In this document: positions 34,913 through 44,513 of the stretch, in pieces
Position numbering within the stretch: position 1 is the first letter of the stretch
Layout of the letters: each line of letters starts with the position of its first letter
Source: CAAFZY01 sp964410325
GTDB lineage: Bacteria > Pseudomonadota > Alphaproteobacteria > RF32 > CAG-239
NCBI GenBank assembly: GCA_964410325.1
Contig: CAYPFN010000001.1
Span: 77,163 to 141,162, forward strand
Direction of reading: 5' to 3'
DNA length: 64,000 bases
Translations under genes and position numbers: made by a program
The notes under the pieces: generated by a model
The model's input: only the letters and a program-made list of their open reading frames with translations
What the model was told of the DNA's origin: nothing
Database searches by the model: none

Positions 34913-35034
34913 ATAAGGATTTAAAGGCACCGATTTTTTATGTATGTGAAATGGTAAAGCTTTTAAATCTACACTCAATTTTAACTCTTCGGCTTTATAA
35001 TTGCATCAAATATTGACTATAGAGGTGATAAAAG

Positions 35035-36594
35035 ATGACTAAAGAACAGGAAAGAGCGGAATTACACCGGGTTATCTGGCAAATTGCCAATGATTTGCGG
35101 GGCAGCGTGGACGGCTGGGATTTCAAATCCTACGTGTTGGGGATTTTGTTCTATCGTTTTATCTCTGAAAATATTACCGCCTATATCAATAAATTACAGC
35201 GGGAAAGCGGCGTCGCCGACTATGACTACACCCAGGAAACGGACGAAAACGCGGAAACAGCCAGAGAATACGCTGTTTCCACCAAAGGTTTTTTTATTTT
35301 GCCCAGCGCGTTGTTTCAAAATGTGCAGAAAGAAGCCAGGAATAACCCCAATCTGAACGAAACCTTGAGCAAGGCGTTTCGTGATATTGAGGCCTCAGCT
35401 CAGGGGACAGCCAGCGAAGACGATTTTAAGGGGCTGTTTGCCGATATTGATGTCAACAGCAACAAACTGGGGTCTACAGTTCAACAAAGAAACGAAAAAC
35501 TGGTTAAGATTCTGACTGCCATCAAAGAGCTGAAACTTGGTAATTTTACCGACAACAGCATAGATGCCTTTGGCGACGCCTATGAGTACTTAATGACAAT
35601 GTACGCCAGTAGCGCGGGAAAATCCGGTGGCGAGTTTTTCACCCCGCAGGAGGTTGCTGAGCTTTTGGCAAAGATAACCCTGGTTGGCAAAACATCGGTC
35701 AACAAGGTTTACGATCCCGCCTGCGGCTCGGGTTCGTTATTGCTGAAATTTGCCAAAATTCTGGGGCAGGAAAATGTTAAAAACGGATTTTATGGGCAGG
35801 AAATCAACATCACAACCTATAATCTCTGTCGCATCAACATGTTCCTGCATAATATCAATTACGAAAAGTTTGACATTGCTCTTGGTGACACGCTGACAGA
35901 CCCCAAACATTGGGATGATGAGCCGTTTGAGGCGATAGTTTCCAATCCGCCTTATGCGCTCCATTGGGCGGGAGACAGCAATCCAATTTTAATCAACGAC
36001 CCGCGATATTCTCCGGCGGGGGTTCTGGCACCGCGAAGCAAGGCTGATTTGGCTTTTACCATGCATATGCTTCACTGGCTGGCGGAGGATGGAACAGCGG
36101 CAATCGTAGAATTTCCCGGAGTGTTATACCGTGGCGGAGCGGAACAGAAAATCCGCAAATATCTGATTGATAACAATTTTGTTGATTGTGTGATTCAACT
36201 CCCCGCCAACCTGTTTTTTGGTGTCAGCATTGCAACCTGCATCATTGTGTTGAAAAAGAGCAAGAAAGACAATGCTGTCCTGTTCATTGACGCTGGTAAC
36301 GAGTTTGTCCATTCAGGCAACAAAAACAAACTTTCCGATGACAATATCGCCAGGATTTTGGACGCTTATGTTAAAAGGGAAGATATTGAGCACTTCTCAA
36401 AACTGGTTAAAAACGACAAAATCGGCGAGAACGATTACAACATCTCGGTTTCTTCTTATGTTGAACAGAAAGATACACGTGAGAAAATTGACATCAGGGT
36501 TTTGAACCAGCAAATCGGGGAGATTGTCATCAGACAGAATGAGCTACGCCAGCAAATAGACGCCATCGTTGCCAATTTGGAAGGAGTGGCGTAA
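35035..36594 (+). CDS. hsdM: Type I restriction-modification, methyltransferase subunit HsdM
   Basis: Adenine-N6 methyltransferase subunit of a type I system. An N-terminal helical domain (WQIANDLRGSVDGWDFKSY) is followed by the gamma-class methyltransferase: SAM-binding DPACGSGS at 227-234 and catalytic NPPY at 304-307. 519 residues, full length. GAGGTGA precedes the ATG. Codons such as AAC, ATC and GCC are much more frequent than in neighbouring genes, which suggests recent transfer. First gene of hsdM-rhuM-hsdS-hsdR. Confidence 0.97.
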   Translation: MTKEQERAELHRVIWQIANDLRGSVDGWDFKSYVLGILFYRFISENITAYINKLQRESGVADYDYTQETDENAETAREYAVSTKGFFILPSALFQNVQKEARNNPNLNETLSKAFRDIEASAQGTASEDDFKGLFADIDVNSNKLGSTVQQRNEKLVKILTAIKELKLGNFTDNSIDAFGDAYEYLMTMYASSAGKSGGEFFTPQEVAELLAKITLVGKTSVNKVYDPACGSGSLLLKFAKILGQENVKNGFYGQEINITTYNLCRINMFLHNINYEKFDIALGDTLTDPKHWDDEPFEAIVSNPPYALHWAGDSNPILINDPRYSPAGVLAPRSKADLAFTMHMLHWLAEDGTAAIVEFPGVLYRGGAEQKIRKYLIDNNFVDCVIQLPANLFFGVSIATCIIVLKKSKKDNAVLFIDAGNEFVHSGNKNKLSDDNIARILDAYVKREDIEHFSKLVKNDKIGENDYNISVSSYVEQKDTREKIDIRVLNQQIGEIVIRQNELRQQIDAIVANLEGVA

Positions 36595-36595
36595 A

Positions 36596-37633
36596 ATGGC
36601 AAATAGACTTAATTTTTTAATATATAACACCCCTGATAGTGATGTGAAGGTAAATGCCGTTATCAAAGATGATACCATATGGCTCACACAAAAATCTATG
36701 GCAGAATTATTTGGAGTCAAAACACCCGCCATTAGTAAGCATTTAAAAAATATTTTTGAAGAAGGGGAACTTGAAGAACAAGTGGTTATTTCCAAAATGG
36801 AAACAACCACTCAACATGGTGCAATAGCTAACAAAACACAGACTTCTGAAACCAATTTTTACAATCTTGATGCCATTATTTCTGTGGGATATCGGGTTAA
36901 TTCAATCCAAGCTACACATTTCAGAATCTGGGCGACAAAGGTTCTGAAAGAGTACATCCAAAAAGGATTTGTATTGGATGACGAAAGATTAAAACAAGGT
37001 AAAGACGCGTTTGGAAAAGACTATTTCCGTGAATTATTGGAGAGAGTTCGTTCCATTAGAGCATCTGAACGTCGCATTTATCAACAAATCACTGATATTT
37101 TTGCAGAATGTTCTATTGATTACGATAAAAATTCACAAATAACACAAGATTTTTATGCAACGGTACAAAATAAGTTTCATTATGCCATTACAGGGCAGAC
37201 AGCTGCTGAAATTATTTATACAAAGGCAGACCATAATAAAGAACACATGGGATTGACCACGTGGAAACACTCACCTGATGGCAGAATTTTAAAATCAGAT
37301 GTATCTATTGCAAAAAACTATTTAACCGAGAAGGAAATCAAGCGTTTAGAACGAACTGTTTCAGGATACTTTGATTATATTGAAGACTTAATTGAACGCG
37401 AGAATACTTTCACAATGCAAGAATTTGCCAAAAGTGTTAATGAGTTTTTATCATTCCGCAGGTATGACATTCTTCCCGATGGCGATAAAGGTAAGATTTC
37501 GCAAAAACAAGCAAAAATTAAGGCAGAAAAAGAGTATGATGTATTTAATAAAACCCAGCAAATAGAATCTGACTTTGATAAAGAAGTGAAAAAATTGCTG
37601 CAACAAGGGAAAAAAGATGATGAGCAAGATTGA
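36596..37633 (+). CDS. RhuM-family protein inside the hsd operon
   Basis: Member of the virulence-protein RhuM family, whose biochemical role I do not know. The start is the ATG one base after the hsdM stop. Family pattern: IWLTQKSMAELFGVKTPAI at the N-terminus, which looks like a helix-turn-helix, FYNLDAIISVGYRVNS, ATKVLKEYIQKGF, and a C-terminal region rich in Lys/Gln. 345 residues. It overlaps hsdS by 17 bp, so it is made with the RM proteins. Its base composition is clearly more AT-rich than hsdM and hsdR, so it may have joined the operon separately. RhuM genes occur near type I systems in other bacteria. Confidence 0.9.
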   Translation: MANRLNFLIYNTPDSDVKVNAVIKDDTIWLTQKSMAELFGVKTPAISKHLKNIFEEGELEEQVVISKMETTTQHGAIANKTQTSETNFYNLDAIISVGYRVNSIQATHFRIWATKVLKEYIQKGFVLDDERLKQGKDAFGKDYFRELLERVRSIRASERRIYQQITDIFAECSIDYDKNSQITQDFYATVQNKFHYAITGQTAAEIIYTKADHNKEHMGLTTWKHSPDGRILKSDVSIAKNYLTEKEIKRLERTVSGYFDYIEDLIERENTFTMQEFAKSVNEFLSFRRYDILPDGDKGKISQKQAKIKAEKEYDVFNKTQQIESDFDKEVKKLLQQGKKDDEQD

Positions 37634-38849
37634 TGATTTGATAAAGCAACACTGCCCGCACGGCGTGGAGTACAGGGAGCTGGGGAATATTGTCTTATCT
37701 ATTCGTAGTGGATTAAACCCAAGACAAAATTTTAAGTTAAATGAGAGTGGAGCAGATTGCTATTATTTAACAGTAAAAGAAATGACAACAGGCAAAATTA
37801 TTTTTACAAATAAGACTGATAAGATAACTAAAAGTGCTGTGAAAATAATTCAAAAAAGGTCTTCCTTAGAACAAGGTGATGTGTTATTGTCGAGTATAGG
37901 AACAATCGGAAAAGTGGCACTGGTAGATATTCCTACTGATAATTGGAATTGTAGTGAAAGCGTAATTTTACTAAAACCAGATAATAAAATTATAATTTCA
38001 AAATATCTAATGTATGTTTTGCAATCCGATAGAGTACAAAATAGCTTTAATTCATCATCTGTTGGAAGTACCTTAAGGGGTATAAGGAGAAATAATTTAA
38101 TAGAGTTAACAATCCCTGTACCGCCGTTACTGGTACAGGAGGAGATTGTGCGGGTGTTGGATGCTTTCACCGCGCTGGAGGCGGAGCTGGAGGCGGAGCT
38201 GGAGGCGGAGCTGGAGGCGCGCAAGCGTCAATATGAGTATTACCGCAACAAACTGCTCACCTTTGATGAAAATACAACCAGGGGGGGCATTGAGTGGAAA
38301 ATGCTATCAGAGGTTTGTATCAGACAGAAAGGAACACCTATCACTGCAACTATAATGAAAAAATTAAACACTCCATATGCTCCAATAAGAATATTTGCTG
38401 GAGGAAATACGTTTGCTGATGTTAATTATGGCGATATCCCCGATAAAGATGTTATAACTAAAACAAGCATTATTGTTAAATCAAGGGGAAATATAGGTTT
38501 TGAATATTACGATAAACCATTTAGCCATAAAAATGAAATGTGGTCCTACTCGTCTGATAATAAAGACATTAATTTGAAGTTTGTTTATTACTATTTAACA
38601 AATAAAATGAATGATTTTCAGCTTAAAGCAAAGACTGGAAAACTTCCCCAAATTTCAACCCCGGATACAGATAAGTTTTTGATCCCCATTCCTCCCCTGG
38701 AAGAACAGGAAAGAATAGTTGCAATTTTAGACAAGTTTGATAGCCTTGTTAATGATATAACGCAGGGCATACCGGCGGAAATCAACGCCCGCCGAAAACA
38801 GTATGAGTATTACAGAAATAAACTGCTTACCTTTGATGTGGCCGCCTGA
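37617..38849 (+). CDS. hsdS: Type I restriction-modification, specificity subunit HsdS
   Basis: Chooses the bipartite DNA target of the system. Two target-recognition domains (about 10-170 and 220-375) each end in a conserved helix region; the central and C-terminal helices share the sequence QYEYYRNKLLTFD, showing the internal duplication. The central spacer contains a short tandem repeat, LEAE units (about 186-201), encoded by 12-bp DNA repeats. The recognition domains are AT-rich and the helices GC-rich, as expected for shuffled domains. Starts ATG-ATG inside the end of rhuM. 410 residues, intact. Confidence 0.96.
   Translation: MMSKIDDLIKQHCPHGVEYRELGNIVLSIRSGLNPRQNFKLNESGADCYYLTVKEMTTGKIIFTNKTDKITKSAVKIIQKRSSLEQGDVLLSSIGTIGKVALVDIPTDNWNCSESVILLKPDNKIIISKYLMYVLQSDRVQNSFNSSSVGSTLRGIRRNNLIELTIPVPPLLVQEEIVRVLDAFTALEAELEAELEAELEARKRQYEYYRNKLLTFDENTTRGGIEWKMLSEVCIRQKGTPITATIMKKLNTPYAPIRIFAGGNTFADVNYGDIPDKDVITKTSIIVKSRGNIGFEYYDKPFSHKNEMWSYSSDNKDINLKFVYYYLTNKMNDFQLKAKTGKLPQISTPDTDKFLIPIPPLEEQERIVAILDKFDSLVNDITQGIPAEINARRKQYEYYRNKLLTFDVAA
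38174..38219 (+). repeat. 12-bp tandem repeat in the hsdS spacer
   Basis: Three exact copies of GCTGGAGGCGGA and a fourth that matches for 10 bases, in frame. Each unit adds four residues to the spacer helix between the two recognition domains, as with the TAEL repeats of EcoR124I and its variant. Confidence 0.95.
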
Positions 38850-38867
38850 ACCAACGGAGTTGATTTA

Positions 38868-41800
38868 ATGAACAAAATTAACGTTATCGCCGAAAATCCC
38901 GAAAGCACGGTTGTTGCCGAATATCAGGGCATGAAAACCAAACAGACCGAATATCAGTCCGAGGCGGATCTTGAAAAAGCGTTCATTAAGCAACTGCAAA
39001 ACCAGGCGTATGATTATTTGCCGATACATTCCGAAAAAGACCTGATTGACAACCTGCGCCGCCAGCTGGAGAAACTGAACGATTATCATTTCACCGACAG
39101 GGAATGGGACAGATTCTTCAAACAGGAAATCGCCAACCCCAATTATGGCATCAAGGAAAAAACCAGGATAATCCAGGAAGATTACAAAAAAGTTCTCGAT
39201 TATGAAAAGCCCGTTGATAATTATCATTTTCGCAACATCCTGCTGATAGACAAAGACAACATCCACAACAACACTTTGCAGGTTATCAATCAGTATGAAA
39301 CAGACGAAGGCGCGAGAGCAAACCGCTATGACGCAACCATTCTGGTCAACGGTCTGCCTCTGGTGCATATAGAGCTCAAACGTCGCGGCGTTGACATCAA
39401 AGACGCCTTTAACCAGATTAACCGCTATCAGAACGACAGTTTTTGGGCGGGAAGCGGTTTATATGAGTTTGTGCAGATTTTTGTCATCTCAAACGGCACC
39501 TACACCAAATATTACAGCAATACCACCCGCCAGTCGCATATCGGCGAAAACACAGGCACATCTTCAAAAAAGGGGAAAAAGACCAGCAACAGCTTTGAAT
39601 TTACCTCCTGGTGGGCAGACAGAAAAAACAAACCGATTATTGATTTGATTGATTTTGCCAAAACTTTTTTTGCCAGACACACAATTTTGAACATTTTAAC
39701 CAGATATTGCGTTTTTACCTCTGATGAAATGCTGATGGTTATGCGCCCTTATCAGATTGTGGCAACCGAAAGCATTATCAACAAAATCAATATCGCAAGC
39801 AATTATAAACAATATGGCACGATTGACGGCGGGGGATACATCTGGCACACCACAGGCAGCGGCAAAACCCTGTCCTCTTTCAAAACGGCGCGGATTGCCT
39901 CAAATTTGCCGAATATTGACAAGGTTTTGTTTGTGGTGGACAGGAAAGACCTTGACTACCAGACAATGAAAGAATATGACAAGTTTGAAAAAGGGGCCGC
40001 CAACAGCAACACCAGTACGGCCGTTTTGAAAAAACAGCTTGAAGACAATAATGCCCGCATTATTATCACCACAATTCAAAAACTGACCTGTTTTATCAAG
40101 AAAAATAAAGAACATCCCGTTTATAACAAGCATGTTGTGATTATTTTTGATGAATGTCACCGCAGCCAGTTCGGTGAGATGCACCAGGCTATTACCAAAA
40201 CTTTCAGAAAATATCATCTGTTTGGTTTCACAGGCACACCGATATTTGCCGAAAACGCCAACACGGGCTGCAAATCTGACCTGAAAACAACGGCGCAGTT
40301 GTTTGGCGAGCAGTTGCACACATACACAATTGTCGATGCGATTGCCGATAAAAATGTTTTGCCGTTCCGTATTGACTACATCAGTACAATGAAAGAGCAG
40401 GAAAATATTAAAGATTCAAAGGTCTGGGATATTAACCGCGAAAAGGCTCTTGCTGCTCCGGAGAGAATCTCCCGCATTGTTTCTTATATTCTGGAACATT
40501 TTAACCAGAAAACCATGCGCAACGACAGGTCTTACTGCTACAACATTCTGACCAATGTCACCGAGGTTGCCAAAGCGAAAAACCGCAAGGACATTGAAGA
40601 AATCAAACAAAAAGTCCGGCTGACAGGGTTTAATTCCATCTTTGCCGTTTCCTCCATTCCGTTTGCCAAACTCTATTATGAAGAATTTCAAAAACAAATG
40701 GCGGAAAATCCCCTGCAAAAACTCAAAATTGCAACCATTTTCAGTTTTGGGGTAAACGGCGATGACAATTCCGACGACGGCGTGTTTGATGAAAATCCGG
40801 AAGATACCGGCGGATTGGATAAAAGCGACAGAGATTTTCTGGAAAGCGCGATTGGCGACTATAACAAAATGTTCGGAACATCTTATGACACGTCAGGCGA
40901 CAAGTTCCAGAACTATTACAAAGACGTATCCATGCGGATGAAAAACCGCGAAATAGACCTCCTGATTGTCGTCAATATGTTCTTAACCGGCTTTGACGCC
41001 ACAACCTTAAACACGTTGTGGGTGGATAAAAATTTAAAAATGCAGGGACTGTTGCAGGCTTTTTCCCGCACCAATCGTATTTTAAACGCCGTTAAGGCCT
41101 TTGGCAATATTGTATGTTTCCGCAATCTGGAAGAGGCGACCAACAAAAGCCTCGCCCTGTTTGGTGATAAAAAGGCCGGTGGTATCGTGTTGCTCAAAAC
41201 CTTTGCCGAATATTACAACGGCTATATTGATGACAAAGGCAAATCTGTCAAAGGCTATAAAGAGCTTATTGGAGAGCTGGAAGAGAAATATCCCGCCGGC
41301 GAGCTTATCGTCAGCGAAAAGGAAAAGCGGGATTTTGTAAAGCTCTATGGTGCAATTCTGCGGTTGAAAAACATTCTGTCCTCATTTGATGAATTTGCAG
41401 GAAAGGAAATTTTAACCGAGCGGGATGTTCAGGACTATCACAGCCAATATTTAAGAATTTATGATGAACTGCGTCCGCAGGGCAAAGAAAAAGACAATGT
41501 AAATGATGACCTTGTTTTTGAAATTGAGCTGATTAAACAGGTTGAAATTAATATTGATTATATTTTGATGCTGATTAAAAAATATCACGATGGTCATATG
41601 GAAGACAAGGAAATAAAAGTCAGCATTTTGAAATCTGTTGACTCCAGCATTGAACTGCGCAGTAAAAAAGACCTTATTGAAAACTTCATTAATTCACTCA
41701 CGCCAGGTAGCAATATTGATGCAGATTGGAAGAAATATGTTCATGAACAGAAAATAACAGAGCTGGATAAAATCATTGAAGAGGAAAATTTAAATAAGGA

Positions 41801-41996
41801 AGAAACCTATAAATATGTCAACAATGCGTTCAGAAACGGCTATGTTCAGGAAAACGGAATACAAATCAATAAGGTTTTGCCGCCACTTCCAATTATAGAC
41901 TCGCAAAAAAGACGGCAAAAGAAGAAAGAAATGGTTATCCGGAAGATTACCGCTTTCTTTAATCGCTTTCGCGATGTTTCTACGGGTGGGGTGTAA
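38868..41996 (+). CDS. hsdR: Type I restriction-modification, restriction subunit HsdR
   Basis: Translocase and nuclease of the system. An N-terminal PD-(D/E)xK nuclease has Asp155, Glu169 and Lys171 (HIELK). The SF2 motor has Walker A TTGSGKT at 328-334, DECH at 428-431 (Walker B), FGFTGTP and the motif LLQAFSRTNR. The C-terminal part is helical. 1042 residues, full length with no break, so the system should be able to cut. ATG start 18 bp after hsdS. Codon use matches hsdM. Confidence 0.97.
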   Translation: MNKINVIAENPESTVVAEYQGMKTKQTEYQSEADLEKAFIKQLQNQAYDYLPIHSEKDLIDNLRRQLEKLNDYHFTDREWDRFFKQEIANPNYGIKEKTRIIQEDYKKVLDYEKPVDNYHFRNILLIDKDNIHNNTLQVINQYETDEGARANRYDATILVNGLPLVHIELKRRGVDIKDAFNQINRYQNDSFWAGSGLYEFVQIFVISNGTYTKYYSNTTRQSHIGENTGTSSKKGKKTSNSFEFTSWWADRKNKPIIDLIDFAKTFFARHTILNILTRYCVFTSDEMLMVMRPYQIVATESIINKINIASNYKQYGTIDGGGYIWHTTGSGKTLSSFKTARIASNLPNIDKVLFVVDRKDLDYQTMKEYDKFEKGAANSNTSTAVLKKQLEDNNARIIITTIQKLTCFIKKNKEHPVYNKHVVIIFDECHRSQFGEMHQAITKTFRKYHLFGFTGTPIFAENANTGCKSDLKTTAQLFGEQLHTYTIVDAIADKNVLPFRIDYISTMKEQENIKDSKVWDINREKALAAPERISRIVSYILEHFNQKTMRNDRSYCYNILTNVTEVAKAKNRKDIEEIKQKVRLTGFNSIFAVSSIPFAKLYYEEFQKQMAENPLQKLKIATIFSFGVNGDDNSDDGVFDENPEDTGGLDKSDRDFLESAIGDYNKMFGTSYDTSGDKFQNYYKDVSMRMKNREIDLLIVVNMFLTGFDATTLNTLWVDKNLKMQGLLQAFSRTNRILNAVKAFGNIVCFRNLEEATNKSLALFGDKKAGGIVLLKTFAEYYNGYIDDKGKSVKGYKELIGELEEKYPAGELIVSEKEKRDFVKLYGAILRLKNILSSFDEFAGKEILTERDVQDYHSQYLRIYDELRPQGKEKDNVNDDLVFEIELIKQVEINIDYILMLIKKYHDGHMEDKEIKVSILKSVDSSIELRSKKDLIENFINSLTPGSNIDADWKKYVHEQKITELDKIIEEENLNKEETYKYVNNAFRNGYVQENGIQINKVLPPLPIIDSQKRRQKKKEMVIRKITAFFNRFRDVSTGGV

Positions 41997-42039
41997 AAGG
42001 ATGAAAATTAAAAAAACTGCAAAAACTTTGGAGTACTAA

Positions 42040-42065
42040 AAAAACTCCCGATGAAGGGAGTTTTT
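42040..42065. terminator. Terminator between hsdR and the convergent MFS gene
   Basis: Perfect 10-bp stem AAAAACTCCC / GGGAGTTTTT with a 6-base loop, usable on both strands. Confidence 0.85.
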
Positions 42066-42121
42066 GGGTAACTTTAAGGCGCAGGCTAAGCTTTTTAGCA
42101 AAAGAAATCGGTGGTTAAAAT

Positions 42122-43312
42122 CTATTCAAAAATCGTTTTGTTGCCCAGACCGGTACATACGGCGGCGCCAAATGCGGAGATAACCAGTACAATGCCGGTT
42201 GAAACCATGATGTCGCCTAATCCGACCAAGGGCGAAACAATGCTGCCGAACAGAAACCCCGCAGCGCCTAAAACAGCCGAGGCTGTTCCGGCATTGCTCC
42301 GGGTCGCGTTCATGGCGACGGTGGTGGCAATGGTAAGTGACATGCCCAAGCAAAAGCTTAGAATAAACAAAAGTCCTTCAAAAATGATAACGGACACATT
42401 AGCCAGCATTGCCAACAATAAAAGCCAGCAACAGGAATTAAGGCCGCCGACACTGATTTTTAATCCGAACTGCTGATTTTTAAAGCTCGCAGCAAAGGCG
42501 GCGCCACCGCCGATGGCAATGGCATTGGCGGCAAAAAACAGGCTGAAGGCCAAGGCCGAAAACCCATAATGTGTCTGAATAATAAAAGGTGACGAGGCAA
42601 TATAAGCAAACAAAATGGCCGATGCAAACGATGATTCTAACGTGTAAAAAACAAAAGTTTTATTTTGTAGCACAATTTTAAATAAATTAAACGTTTTACT
42701 TAATTTTTCCTGTGAGCGTCGCGGATGGGACAAACTTTCACTGAAATAATGGCAGAGGGTCAGGATGATAAGTCCTAAAAACAATAAAATTATGAAAATT
42801 CCCTGCCAGCCGATAGGTTTAATGACCACACCGCCGATAACTGGCGCGGCGATGGGGGCAATGCTGTTGATGGCGCCGATAATTGCCAGAGCTTTGGCCA
42901 GATTCTGACCCTTGAATTTATCTGTGGCAATCGAACGGGAAATAACAATCCCGCCGGAAGCGGCAATGCCCTGTACAAAGCGCAATAAAACAAAAATTTC
43001 AATTGTCGGGGCAAGAATACAGGCCAGGGTGGAAAGAACAAACAACAGCATGGAAATTACCAACGGCGTCCGACGTCCGAATTTGTCGCTTAACGGACCA
43101 AACACAAGTTGGCCGGCGGCCAGTCCGAGCATTGAAAAAGTGAGCCCCATTTGTACCATGGAAATACTGGTGTTAAAATAAGAAACCATGACGGGAAGAC
43201 CGGGCAGATACATATCGGTTACAAACGGTCCGAAAGCTGTCAGCATTCCCAGAAATATGAATAGGAATAAAGCAGAGTTTGTTTTTATGGTTGTTTTTTT
43301 TGTTTGGGTCAT
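42122..43312 (-). CDS. MFS drug-efflux transporter, Bcr/CflA type
   Basis: Proton-driven multidrug exporter of the major facilitator superfamily. 396 residues, 12 predicted membrane helices. The loop 2-3 motif GPLSDKFGRR and the N-terminal pattern FGPFVTDMYLPGLPVM are typical of the Bcr/CflA subfamily. ATG start at 43312. Monocistronic, convergent with hsdR. Substrate cannot be told. Confidence 0.93.
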   Translation of the reverse strand: MTQTKKTTIKTNSALFLFIFLGMLTAFGPFVTDMYLPGLPVMVSYFNTSISMVQMGLTFSMLGLAAGQLVFGPLSDKFGRRTPLVISMLLFVLSTLACILAPTIEIFVLLRFVQGIAASGGIVISRSIATDKFKGQNLAKALAIIGAINSIAPIAAPVIGGVVIKPIGWQGIFIILLFLGLIILTLCHYFSESLSHPRRSQEKLSKTFNLFKIVLQNKTFVFYTLESSFASAILFAYIASSPFIIQTHYGFSALAFSLFFAANAIAIGGGAAFAASFKNQQFGLKISVGGLNSCCWLLLLAMLANVSVIIFEGLLFILSFCLGMSLTIATTVAMNATRSNAGTASAVLGAAGFLFGSIVSPLVGLGDIMVSTGIVLVISAFGAAVCTGLGNKTIFE

Positions 43313-43468
43313 ATTATTTCCTTGTTGTCAGTACGGATGAATTTACGCGATTTTATGATAGTCAGACTACTTTTAATATGGATTTTGAAAATGGCAAGTG
43401 TTTTTGGAAAACAAGGTGGGGATGTTTGGGTATGTATATGAAACCAGATGTGCCGATATCTTAAAAAA

Positions 43469-43495
43469 ATTCCCCCGTTAAAAAAACGCGGGAAC
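43469..43495 (-). terminator. Terminator of the 56-residue gene
   Basis: On the minus strand TTCCC-CGTT / AACG-GGGAA (one G/G mismatch) with a T-rich loop, followed by seven T. Confidence 0.75.
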
Positions 43496-43502
43496 TTTTT
43501 CA

Positions 43503-43673
43503 TCAGGCATTGATGATGAATTTGCCGTTGCGGTATTTGACCGTAATCACATCACCTGGTTTGGGCGCTGTTGCCAAGTTGGCAATCGTAAGGATAATAC
43601 CGCCCGTTTCATCTCTAACAATGAGTCTCCATTGACTTTTAATGGAGGTCACTTTTTGAATAGTTGCTTTCAT
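43503..43673 (-). CDS. Small hypothetical protein, 56 residues
   Basis: An ATG at 43673 opens 56 codons with regular composition: MKATIQKVTSIKSQWRLIV, then ETGGIILTIANLA and the end PGDVITVKYRNGKFIINA. The alternating strand pattern suggests a small beta-barrel or OB-like fold. A terminator follows directly. The ribosome site is weak. Not recognised. Confidence 0.55.
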   Translation of the reverse strand: MKATIQKVTSIKSQWRLIVRDETGGIILTIANLATAPKPGDVITVKYRNGKFIINA

Positions 43674-43768
43674 AAGTATAAAAAATTAAAAATATTAAAG
43701 ACACTTTTAGAATAGATAAGAAACTGATTTCATTAATAAATTTTTTAAATCAGCTAAAGACGATTAAC

Positions 43769-44500
43769 TTATATTTTTTGCCATTTTATCCGTAAACGTG
43801 CCAGTTCTCGGTCGTCGCTTAAGGCCTTGACGGAATGGCAGGTTGTTTTGTCATTAATCTCGGTTATGATTTCAACATCTTCGCCCAGATGTCCTTCTTT
43901 TTTGAAAGCAATTTCGATTTCGGCCGGAAAGTGTGTGTCGCGAAAATCATGATCAACACTTTCGATTGCCCAAAGCGGGTACACGGCGTTGTTAACATGA
44001 CGGTTAAAGTCTATGTCGTCAAAACGTACGGAAAAACGCCGCTGGCAATCAACTCTTTCGGGTTCGGGAAGTTTGGGAAAGTCGGTTTCCAGTGCGCGTT
44101 CGGTAATAACCGAATATTCTGGCAGATGCTCTTTAAGGGAAATTGGGCGTTTGCGGATAAAATCAATGAGTATCCACTGGCTGGAAGCTGTTATCAATAT
44201 GTTGCCCGCGTTGTCATATACGATGAAGTCGCGGATGGCTCCGAGTTTTTTTTCGGCAGCCGGCCAGGTTTCGACATGAATAGTTTCGTGTAAAACTGGC
44301 AAGCGTTTGATGCAGATATGATAATTTGAACCAACCCAAGCCAGGCCTTTTTCCAGACAGAATTCCAGCCCAAGCCCGAGAGCAGAAGCGTTGGAATCGG
44401 CCATATCCTGAAAGATGTTCATCAAAGTTAAAATGCGCAGATTGCTGTTTTTATCGCATTCATAAGTCCGGATTTGGTATTCTTTTTTCCACTTCTGCAT
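43769..44500 (-). CDS. Acyl-ACP thioesterase (FatA/FatB-like)
   Basis: Double hot-dog thioesterase that releases fatty acids from acyl carrier protein. First hot-dog: ECDKNSNLRILTLMNIFQDMA; second contains the catalytic-type sequence FDDIDFNRHVNNAVYPLWAIES with conserved Asn and His. 243 residues from the ATG at 44500; a TTG four codons earlier is possible. It follows the transglycosylase gene with 13 bp between the ATG and the upstream stop, so they are probably cotranscribed. Confidence 0.9.
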   Translation of the reverse strand: MQKWKKEYQIRTYECDKNSNLRILTLMNIFQDMADSNASALGLGLEFCLEKGLAWVGSNYHICIKRLPVLHETIHVETWPAAEKKLGAIRDFIVYDNAGNILITASSQWILIDFIRKRPISLKEHLPEYSVITERALETDFPKLPEPERVDCQRRFSVRFDDIDFNRHVNNAVYPLWAIESVDHDFRDTHFPAEIEIAFKKEGHLGEDVEIITEINDKTTCHSVKALSDDRELARLRIKWQKI

Positions 44501-44513
44501 TATTGGGCTCAAT

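Noticed and set aside
38174..38219. CRISPR-like or minisatellite array
   Set aside because: In-frame 12-bp coding repeats inside hsdS without spacers; explained by the spacer helix. No CRISPR array was seen anywhere in the window.
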